Assembly (NCBI GenBank): GCA_945878385.1
Contig: CAMCTE010000190.1
Span: 1 to 5,390 of the forward strand
Source: Azohydromonas lata NBRC 102462
Lineage (GTDB): Bacteria; Pseudomonadota; Gammaproteobacteria; Burkholderiales; Burkholderiaceae_C
DNA length: 5,390 nucleotides
Reading direction: 5' to 3'
The notes beneath the pieces were generated by a model, which saw only the letters and a list, made by a program, of their open reading frames with translations, was not told the DNA's origin and searched no databases. How positions within the stretch are numbered: position 1 is the first letter of the stretch; every line of letters starts with the position of its first letter. Position numbers and translations under genes: made by a program. Of this stretch, positions 1-5,390 are shown piece by piece.

Positions 1-574
1 TGTTCGCATTGAGCTTTTCCATGATGTTGGCGCGGTGCGCTTCCACCGTCTTGATGCTGATGCCCAGGTCGTCGGCAATCTGCTTGTTCAGGCGGCCAGC
101 CACGATGCGCTCCAGCACTTGGCTTTCGCGGGTCGTCAGGCGAGACAGCAGGGCGTCGCGGCTGGCCTGCTCCTGGTGCTGGCTGAAGGCCGAGCGGGCC
201 TGCTCCAACATGCGCTCCACCAAACCCAGCAGCTCGGCTTCCTTGAAGGGCTTTTCGATGAAGTCCATCGCGCCCTTCTTCATCGTGGACACCGCCATGG
301 GCACATCGCCATGGCCGGTGATGAATACGATGGGCAGCGGGCTGCGGCGCTCCAACAGACGGTCCTGGAGTTCCAGGCCGCTCATGCCGTCCATGCGAAT
401 GTCGGCAATCAGGCAGGCCACCTCGCGCGGGTCGAAGCGGGACAGGAAAGACTCTGCGGAGTCGAAACACTTGACCCGGTAGTCCTTGCCTTCAAGCAAC
501 CACTGGAGAGAGTCGCGAACGGCTTCGTCGTCATCAACGACATACACCGTGCCTTTCTTGGGGATCAAACTCAT
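1..574 (-). CDS. FixJ/NarL-type two-component response regulator (3' end cut by window edge)
   Basis: This is the phosphorylation-controlled transcription factor partner of the kinase encoded just upstream. The first 191 codons are visible; the C-terminal end, probably only 10-20 residues, lies beyond position 1. The receiver domain (about residues 8-122) has the acidic pocket Asp14-Asp16, the phospho-acceptor Asp58 in LIADIRMDG, the switch Thr86 in FITGHGD and the conserved Lys108 in EKPF. A LuxR-type helix-turn-helix follows from about residue 143, with LTTRES at 146-151 and IKTVEAHRANIMEKL at 174-188. This arrangement is typical of FixJ, TtrR and DctR-like regulators of about 200 residues. 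The ATG at 572-574 is chosen because it follows the kinase stop by 4 nt (ACAC). No Shine-Dalgarno sequence precedes it, so translation is probably coupled to the kinase. The DNA targets are unknown; the gene order makes the shared upstream region or aceE candidates, by inference only. Confidence 0.95.
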   Translation of the reverse strand, partial: MSLIPKKGTVYVVDDDEAVRDSLQWLLEGKDYRVKCFDSAESFLSRFDPREVACLIADIRMDGMSGLELQDRLLERRSPLPIVFITGHGDVPMAVSTMKKGAMDFIEKPFKEAELLGLVERMLEQARSAFSQHQEQASRDALLSRLTTRESQVLERIVAGRLNKQIADDLGISIKTVEAHRANIMEKLNAN

Positions 575-578
575 GTGT

Positions 579-3155
579 TCAAGCCGATGTGGATGCTTCG
601 GGTCGCCTGCGCCCATCGGAATCCGCAGGCGCATCGAAGGCAATGGCTGCGTCCACCGGCAAGGTGAATGAAAAACGGCAACCGCTGACCTGATCCCCAT
701 TGTAGAGGTTCTCCGCAGTCAGCCGGCCACGGTGGGATTCCACGATCGAGCGGCACAGGCTCAGGCCGATGCCCAGGCCTTCTCGCTTGGTGGAGAAGAA
801 GGCTTCGTAGATGCGTCCCAGCACATCCCCGGCCATGCCGGGCCCGTTGTCGGTGATGCTGAATTCGACGACACCGCCCTGGTCGCCAGTGTGGCGCGGC
901 ACCACCCTCAATTCGATGCGCCGGCGGGCCGGTGGCATGTCGGCCAGGTCGATGGCCTCGGCCGCGTTCTTCACCAAGTTGAGCACCACCTGTTCGATCA
1001 GGATGGGGTCACACATCAGTTGCGGCATGCGTTGGGCCACATAGGTGTTGAGTTGCACCTTGCGCCTTCGCAGGTCGATATTGGCCAGCTCCACCGCGTC
1101 TTCGATGATCGTGCGCGCGTCCGAGGGCTGGCGCTGGGGCTCGCTGCGCTTCACGAAGGCTCGGATGCGGTGGATGATCTGCCCGGCGCGCTCGGCCTGG
1201 CGCGCGGTCTTCTCCAGCGCCGCAATCAGGTCGTCCTTGCCGATGGCGTCCTCACGCACGCGGTTGACCATGCCGTTGCAGTAGTTGTTGATGGCCGTCA
1301 GCGGCTGGTTGAGCTCGTGGGCCACCGAACTGGCCATCTCCCCCATGGTGACCAGGCGGCTGGTCACCTGCGCCTTTTCGGCCTGCTGCGCGGTGGCTTC
1401 CTCGGCGCGGCGCCGCGCGGTGATGTCGGTGGCGATGATCATCTGCACCAGGCGCCCGTCGGTCCACTGCAGGTAGCGCAGCCGTACATCGAACCACTTC
1501 TGCAGGCCCTCGATCTGGACCTCGCGCGGGTCGCTGCCCGTTTCGGTGATGCTGTCGGCGGGCATGCCCGACCATTGGTCCTCGTCTTCACCCGCTTCGG
1601 CCATCGGGAAGGCGGGGTCGGGCGCGCTGCCTTCGCTGAGCAGCAGATGCCCGCGCGGGCTGCTGCCGAACCACACCCGGTAAGACCGGTTGGCGAACAG
1701 CAACTCCCCGCTGCGCATGGCCACCACGCTCACCGCGGCATCCAGCCCCTCGAGCACGGTGGTGAAGCGTTCATGCGAGGCGGTGAGCTGGTCGCGCACG
1801 CGCTTGGCCTCGGTGATGTTGGTCATCGAGGTCATCCAGCCGGTTTGCTCTCCGCGGTGGTCCACCAGTCGCGACACATACATGCGCGCATCGAAGATGT
1901 CGCCATCCTTGCGGCGCACCTTCACCTCGATGCCGCCGGCTGGCGTGCGGCCCATCAGTTCCTGTTGCAGAAACTGCATGGTTTCATCGATGCGGTCGGG
2001 CAGCCAGTAGGGGTAGGGCGGCAGGTGGCCGATCAGGTCTTCCTGGGTGTAGCCGGTCATTTCACAGAAGGCGCGGTTCACATAGGTGATGCGCCCTTCC
2101 ATGTCCATGGCCCGCATGCCGGTGAGGATGGAGTTCTCCATCGCGCGCCGGAAGTTCGTCTCCTGCACCAAGGTGGCCTGCATCTGGTTGCGCCGGCGCA
2201 GGTGCTGCAGCGAACCCAGCAGCATCCAAACCGTCAGGGCCGACAAGCCCACCACCATCCAGAACAGCGTGTTGCCGATGAGGTTGGACGAAGTGCGCCA
2301 GCCCTGCGTGCGCAGGAACAGGCCAGGGGCCATGCTGCCCAGCGGCACCTCGTGCACCCGCCCGGCGCGCTGATTGCCCAAGGCTCTGGATGTGGTGCCG
2401 GTGGTGGCCACCATCTCGGCGTCCGCATCCACGATGGACACCGTGTTGCGCCGGGTCAGGTCTTCAGCCACCGACCGCCGCAGCAGGGCCTCCACATCAA
2501 TTTCGGCCGCCACCGCCCCGCTGAATTCACCGCGGGCCAACAAAGGCACCACCAGGCGCATCACCGTGCGCCCCTCTTCATCGGTGTAGTGCGCCGAATG
2601 CGCCGGCAGGCGCCGGGCCTGGGTTTCCAGGAAGGCCTGGGCGGCGGGTGTGGCCGGCTTGCGTTGGGCCGCGCTGACCTCGGGCTCTGCCGCGCCTTCT
2701 GGCGCCACTTCGCCCACCATGGGGTTGGGGTCGAACATCAGGCGCACCTGCCCGGTGGCCCCGATCCACTGCATCTTCGAAATGTCGGGGCGGTCTCCGG
2801 TCAGGGTGCGGGCCTGTTCCACGAAACCGCCACGCCCGATGTCGCGGGTGGAGATTTCTCGGGCCAGCCGGATCAACTGTTCCTGATGGTCCAGCAAGCG
2901 CAGGCGCAGCTGCTGCTGCACGATTTCACCCGCCCGCGCCACCGCTTCGTCTTCCTGCGTGATTTCTTCAGCCCGCAGGAACCAGAAAGTGGCCGATATC
3001 ACCGTCAGAAACAGCAGCACCGACACCAGTGGCCCCAGGATCACATAGCGGTCCTGGCGTGAAGGCGACTGGCGGCGCCACCAGCGCATGGCCAAGCGCT
3101 TGATGAAGTCCAGGCTGCTGCGGGGCGACCACCGGCGGCTCAGTGAGGAGGGCAT
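579..3155 (-). CDS. Membrane-bound PAS sensor histidine kinase, FixL/DctB-like
   Basis: This inner-membrane kinase should autophosphorylate on a histidine and pass the phosphate to the FixJ-type regulator encoded 4 nt downstream. An Arg-rich cytoplasmic N-terminus (1-36) leads to membrane segment 1 (about 39-60). A periplasmic region of about 230 residues follows, with a Cache-like stretch around 188-227 (YTDEEGRTVMRLVVPLL, then GAVAAEIDVEALLRR), and then membrane segment 2 (about 293-316). PAS domain 1 spans about 333-450 (ITYVNRAFCEMTGYTQEDLIG) and a more divergent PAS-like domain spans about 461-583, ending in ATDITARRRAEE. The HisKA domain has the H-box AHELNQPLTAINNY with His613. The ATPase domain has the N-box (LNLVKNAAEAI, Asn726 and Asn730), DNGPGM at 769-774, FFSTK at 786-790 and GLGIGLSL at 793-800. 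A low-complexity tail follows from about 832. All catalytic boxes are intact. The ATG at 3155 has a GAGGA sequence 14 nt upstream, which is long; the next Met (residue 23) has no ribosome site. The ligand is unknown. Confidence 0.96.
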   Translation of the reverse strand: MPSSLSRRWSPRSSLDFIKRLAMRWWRRQSPSRQDRYVILGPLVSVLLFLTVISATFWFLRAEEITQEDEAVARAGEIVQQQLRLRLLDHQEQLIRLAREISTRDIGRGGFVEQARTLTGDRPDISKMQWIGATGQVRLMFDPNPMVGEVAPEGAAEPEVSAAQRKPATPAAQAFLETQARRLPAHSAHYTDEEGRTVMRLVVPLLARGEFSGAVAAEIDVEALLRRSVAEDLTRRNTVSIVDADAEMVATTGTTSRALGNQRAGRVHEVPLGSMAPGLFLRTQGWRTSSNLIGNTLFWMVVGLSALTVWMLLGSLQHLRRRNQMQATLVQETNFRRAMENSILTGMRAMDMEGRITYVNRAFCEMTGYTQEDLIGHLPPYPYWLPDRIDETMQFLQQELMGRTPAGGIEVKVRRKDGDIFDARMYVSRLVDHRGEQTGWMTSMTNITEAKRVRDQLTASHERFTTVLEGLDAAVSVVAMRSGELLFANRSYRVWFGSSPRGHLLLSEGSAPDPAFPMAEAGEDEDQWSGMPADSITETGSDPREVQIEGLQKWFDVRLRYLQWTDGRLVQMIIATDITARRRAEEATAQQAEKAQVTSRLVTMGEMASSVAHELNQPLTAINNYCNGMVNRVREDAIGKDDLIAALEKTARQAERAGQIIHRIRAFVKRSEPQRQPSDARTIIEDAVELANIDLRRRKVQLNTYVAQRMPQLMCDPILIEQVVLNLVKNAAEAIDLADMPPARRRIELRVVPRHTGDQGGVVEFSITDNGPGMAGDVLGRIYEAFFSTKREGLGIGLSLCRSIVESHRGRLTAENLYNGDQVSGCRFSFTLPVDAAIAFDAPADSDGRRRPEASTSA

Positions 3156-3161
3156 CTGCGG

Positions 3162-3187
3162 ATTATGATTCCTCGCAATTTCATAAT
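3162..3187. repeat. Perfect 7-bp inverted repeat flanking the kinase ribosome binding site
   Basis: ATTATGA (3162-3168) and TCATAAT (3181-3187) are exact reverse complements separated by 12 bp, with centres 19 bp apart. On the kinase strand the spacer contains the only Shine-Dalgarno-like sequence (GAGGA, 3170-3174). It could be an operator for a dimeric regulator, or an RNA hairpin presenting the ribosome site in its loop. The right arm also overlaps the candidate -10 box TATTAT. The repeat is seen directly; the function is inferred. Confidence 0.5.
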
Positions 3188-3243
3188 AAGAAACGCAGTC
3201 GCGTCATTTGGAATTTTGAAAAAAGTCTGCGACACTTCTGTCC

Positions 3244-3351
3244 ATGCCAAACGGGCCGCTGTATCAAGAGCCCCGGAATGCTTCATGAATGCACGATGAG
3301 TGCCCCTCGAGCACCCGCAAGGCCGGGGATTATTCGAGCGGATGCCAAACG
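3244..3351 (+). repeat. 10-bp direct repeat ATGCCAAACG, two copies 98 bp apart
   Basis: Perfect copies occur at 3244-3253 and 3342-3351, both upstream of aceE. The second ends one base before the aceE Shine-Dalgarno sequence. By rough count a perfect 10-mer repeat in a 208-bp region has about a 2% chance of arising at random, so it is suggestive but not strong. Two regulator binding sites would explain it. Confidence 0.4.
3276..3292 (+). repeat. Two GAATGC hexamers 11 bp apart around the palindrome TTCATGAA
   Basis: GAATGC occurs at 3276-3281 and again at 3287-3292, one DNA helical turn apart. The 8-bp palindrome TTCATGAA (3282-3289) lies between them and overlaps the second copy. The elements are short and may be chance, but the spacing would suit binding of a regulator to one face of the DNA upstream of aceE. 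Confidence 0.25.
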
Positions 3352-3367
3352 CAAGGAGATGACATGA
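3278..3367 (+). CDS. Possible short leader ORF (29 codons) overlapping the aceE start
   Basis: An ATG at 3278 opens a 29-residue frame that ends at TGA 3365-3367, overlapping the aceE ATG (3364) as ATGA. A second in-frame ATG at 3296 would give 23 residues. A weak AAGAG sequence (3266-3270) lies 7 nt before the first ATG. The predicted peptide is basic and rich in Arg, Pro and Ala, with no domain or membrane segment I recognise. Since ATGA overlaps are a usual arrangement for coupled translation, it could be a leader peptide. Equally, stop-free frames of this length are common in GC-rich DNA, and aceE has its own strong ribosome site. I treat it as a candidate only. Confidence 0.2.
   Translation: MLHECTMSAPRAPARPGIIRADAKRKEMT
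3353..3358 (+). promoter_or_regulatory. Shine-Dalgarno sequence of aceE
   Basis: AAGGAG matches the anti-Shine-Dalgarno consensus perfectly and lies 5 nt before the ATG at 3364. It fixes the aceE start. It contrasts with the weak, distant site of the kinase and the absence of one for the response regulator, which suits a highly expressed central-metabolism enzyme. Confidence 0.9.
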
Positions 3368-5390
3368 ATCCGTCCCAGCCCCAGGACTTCGACGAACAGG
3401 AAACCCGGGAATGGCTCGACGCCTTCTCTGCGGTCCTTGAAAGCGAGGGCCACGAGCGTGGCCACTACCTGTTGGAGCAACTGCTTGAGCATGCGCGCGA
3501 GCACAGCATCGACATGCCCTTTTCGGCCACCACGGGTTATGTCAACACCATCGAGCCCACCGAAGAAGAGCACAGCCCCGGCAACTTGGAGCTCGAAGGC
3601 CGGCTGCGCGCCTACATGCGTTGGAACGCCATGGCGATGGTCGTCAAGGCCAACCGATTGAACCCCGACGACGGCGGCGACCTGGGCGGCCACATCAGCT
3701 CCTTCCAGTCGCTGGCGCACATGTTTGCCACCGGCTTCAATCACTTCTGGCACGCCGACGACACCGACAAGGGCGGCACGCACGGTGGTGACCTCCTCTA
3801 CATCCAGGGCCACAGCGCGCCTGGCATTTACGCACGCGCCTTCGTGGAGGGGCGGCTGAGCGAAGAGCAACTCCTGAACTTCCGCCAGGAAGTCGACGGC
3901 AAGGGCCTGTCGAGCTACCCGCACCCCAAGCTGATGCCCGAGTTCTGGCAGTTCCCCACGGTCTCCATGGGTCTGGGCCCCTTGATGGCCATCTATCAGG
4001 CCCGCTTCCTGAAGTACCTGCACGCCCGTGGCCTGGCCGACACCTCCAAGCGCAAGGTCTGGGTGTTCTGCGGCGACGGTGAAATGGACGAACCGGAATC
4101 GCTGGGCGCCATCGGCTTGGCCGCGCGCGAGAAGCTCGACAACCTGGTCTTCGTCATCAACTGCAACCTGCAGCGCCTGGACGGCCCGGTGCGCGGCAAC
4201 GGCAAGATCGTTCAGGAACTCGAAGGCGAATTCCGCGGCGCGGGCTGGAATGTGATCAAGCTGTTGTGGGGCAAGGAATGGGACGCGCTGCTCGCGCGCG
4301 ACAAAGACGGTGCCCTGCGCAAGATCATGATGGACACCCTGGACGGCGACTACCAGGCCTTCAAGGCCAACGATGGGGCGTTCGTACGCAAGAACTTCTT
4401 CGGCCGCGACCCGCGTACGCTGGAGATGGTGTCCAAGATGACCGACGACGACATCTGGAACCTGCGCCGTGGCGGACACGATGCGCAGAAGGTGTACGCC
4501 GCCTTCCACCGTGCCAACAATGCCCAGGGCCAGCCCACGGTGCTGCTGGTGAAAACCGTCAAGGGTTGGGGCATGGGCAAGGCCGGTGAGGGCAAGAACA
4601 CCGCCCACCAGACCAAGAAGCTGACCGACGAGGACATCCGCCACTTCCGCGACCGCTTCAACATTCCCATCCCCGACAGCGAACTGGCCAAGATTCCCTT
4701 CTACAAGCCGGCCGACGACACGCCGGAGATGAAGTACCTGCACGAGCGCCGCAAGGCCTTGGGCGGCTACCTGCCGCACCGCCGCACCAAGAGCAGCGAA
4801 AGCTTCACCGTGCCGGCCCTGGAAACCTTCAAGGCCGTGATCGAGCCCACGGCCGAAGGCCGCGAGATCTCCACGACCCAGGCCTATGTGCGCTTCCTCA
4901 CGCAACTGTTGCGCGACCAGGCCCTGGGGCCGCGTGTGGTGCCCATCCTCGTGGACGAGGCCCGCACCTTCGGCATGGAAGGCCTGTTCCGCCAGATCGG
5001 CATCTACAACCCCGAGGGGCAGAAGTACACGCCGGTCGACAAGGACCAGGTGATGTACTACCGCGAGGACAAGGCCGGCCAGATCCTGCAGGAAGGCATC
5101 AACGAAGCCGGCGGCATGGGTTCGTGGATTGCGGCGGCCACTTCGTATTCGACGAACAACCGCATCATGGTGCCCTTCTATGTGTACTACTCGATGTTCG
5201 GTTTCCAGCGCATCGGCGACATGGCCTGGGCTGCTGGTGACATGCAGGCCCGCGGCTTCCTGCTGGGGGGCACTTCCGGGCGCACTACACTCAATGGCGA
5301 GGGCCTGCAGCACGAAGACGGTCACAGCCACATTCTGGCCGGCACCATTCCGAACTGCATCAGCTACGACCCGACCTTCGCGCACGAAGT
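3364..5390 (+). CDS. aceE: Pyruvate dehydrogenase E1 component, homodimeric type (3' end cut by window edge)
   Basis: AceE is the thiamine-diphosphate enzyme that decarboxylates pyruvate and reductively acetylates the lipoyl groups of E2, feeding acetyl-CoA into the TCA cycle from the cytoplasmic pyruvate dehydrogenase complex. The window holds 675 complete codons; the family is usually about 890 residues, so roughly the last quarter is missing. The cofactor motif starts at GDGEMDEPES (237-246), with Asp238, and ends at NCNLQRLDGP (266-275), with Asn268. By alignment from memory, Asp238 and Asn268 match the magnesium ligands Asp230 and Asn260 of E. coli AceE. The mobile active-site loop lies around KGWGMGKAGEGKNTAHQ (400-416), including His415. 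The middle domain carries DEARTFGMEGLFRQIGIY (531-548), GQILQEGINE with Glu581 (probable equivalent of catalytic Glu571), and GGTSGRTTLNGEGLQHEDGHSH (635-656). No frameshift or missing key residue is visible. The start is fixed by AAGGAG 5 nt upstream. aceF and lpd usually follow, beyond the window. Confidence 0.98.
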   Translation, partial: MNPSQPQDFDEQETREWLDAFSAVLESEGHERGHYLLEQLLEHAREHSIDMPFSATTGYVNTIEPTEEEHSPGNLELEGRLRAYMRWNAMAMVVKANRLNPDDGGDLGGHISSFQSLAHMFATGFNHFWHADDTDKGGTHGGDLLYIQGHSAPGIYARAFVEGRLSEEQLLNFRQEVDGKGLSSYPHPKLMPEFWQFPTVSMGLGPLMAIYQARFLKYLHARGLADTSKRKVWVFCGDGEMDEPESLGAIGLAAREKLDNLVFVINCNLQRLDGPVRGNGKIVQELEGEFRGAGWNVIKLLWGKEWDALLARDKDGALRKIMMDTLDGDYQAFKANDGAFVRKNFFGRDPRTLEMVSKMTDDDIWNLRRGGHDAQKVYAAFHRANNAQGQPTVLLVKTVKGWGMGKAGEGKNTAHQTKKLTDEDIRHFRDRFNIPIPDSELAKIPFYKPADDTPEMKYLHERRKALGGYLPHRRTKSSESFTVPALETFKAVIEPTAEGREISTTQAYVRFLTQLLRDQALGPRVVPILVDEARTFGMEGLFRQIGIYNPEGQKYTPVDKDQVMYYREDKAGQILQEGINEAGGMGSWIAAATSYSTNNRIMVPFYVYYSMFGFQRIGDMAWAAGDMQARGFLLGGTSGRTTLNGEGLQHEDGHSHILAGTIPNCISYDPTFAHE

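Larger units (their letters stand above)
3156..3363. promoter_or_regulatory. Divergent promoter region between the kinase operon and aceE
   Basis: The 208 bp between the two divergent start codons must carry the control signals for both units unless transcription starts further away. The half next to the kinase (about 3160-3230) is markedly AT-rich against the GC-rich coding DNA. On the minus strand, TATTAT at 3183-3188 is a possible -10 box for the kinase, but no good -35 box sits 16-18 bp upstream. On the plus strand, TTGGAA (3208-3213) lies 17 bp before GACACT (3231-3236), a weak sigma-70-like pair for aceE. A short dyad, ACGC-AGTC-GCGT, lies at 3193-3204. I see no sigma-54 -24/-12 pair, no PdhR-like operator and no FNR box. 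Exact promoter positions are therefore not established. Confidence 0.6.

Noticed and set aside
35..667. Plus-strand open frame over the response regulator
   Set aside because: It runs antisense to a receiver/HTH protein with intact motifs, and its own product resembles no family.
732..3062. 776-codon open frame on the plus strand, antisense to the sensor kinase
   Set aside because: The kinase on the other strand shows all histidine-kinase boxes. The antisense translation is His/Gly/Ala-rich with no recognisable domain, as expected from G/C third-position bias.
3140..3184. 14-codon upstream ORF on the minus strand overlapping the kinase start
   Set aside because: Its ATG lies inside the inverted-repeat arm, has no ribosome site, and a frame this short is expected by chance.
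3262..3267. ATCAA/TATCAA considered as an FNR half-site or as a -10 box for aceE
   Set aside because: There is no matching TTGAT half-site 4 bp upstream, and the -35 region at the right spacing matches poorly.
3143..3367. Full 74-codon version of the leader frame, starting inside the kinase gene
   Set aside because: It begins antisense to kinase codons, has no ribosome site and shows no recognised domain. Only the shorter 3278-3367 version is kept, as a weak candidate.
3283..5385. 700-codon open frame on the minus strand, antisense to aceE
   Set aside because: aceE is unmistakable on the plus strand. The antisense frame has a low-complexity Ala/Val/His/Leu composition and is a shadow of codon bias.

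Overview
This GC-rich window holds three protein genes in two divergent units. It looks like a core chromosomal locus of a betaproteobacterium, probably of the order Burkholderiales and perhaps the family Comamonadaceae. That placement rests on the homodimeric-type pyruvate dehydrogenase E1, the general protein style and the heavy G/C third-position bias. The last produces long antisense shadow ORFs over both large genes. Genus cannot be fixed from the sequence alone.

Left part, minus strand (about 1-3155): a two-component system. An 858-residue membrane sensor histidine kinase (579-3155) is followed after only 4 nt by a FixJ/NarL-type response regulator (start at 574). The regulator runs off the left edge of the window. 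The kinase has two membrane segments flanking a large periplasmic Cache-like sensor region, then two PAS-like domains, then a FixL/DctB-type HisKA and HATPase core with all catalytic boxes intact.

Middle (3156-3363): a 208-bp intergenic region between divergent starts, with an AT-rich half next to the kinase. It carries a perfect 7-bp inverted repeat around the kinase ribosome binding site, a 10-bp perfect direct repeat 98 bp apart, two hexamers 11 bp apart, and a short possible leader ORF that overlaps the next gene as ATGA.

Right part, plus strand (3364-5390): the first 675 codons of aceE, the E1 component of the pyruvate dehydrogenase complex. It has a strong Shine-Dalgarno sequence and is cut by the right edge. 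The aceF and lpd genes that usually follow are outside the window.

The simplest reading is that the kinase/regulator pair senses an extracytoplasmic or redox-related cue and may control the divergent pyruvate dehydrogenase operon, itself, or both. Only gene order supports this. There is no mobile element, CRISPR array, RNA gene or recognisable new system. The items worth a second look are all in the intergenic region and in the domain make-up of the kinase.
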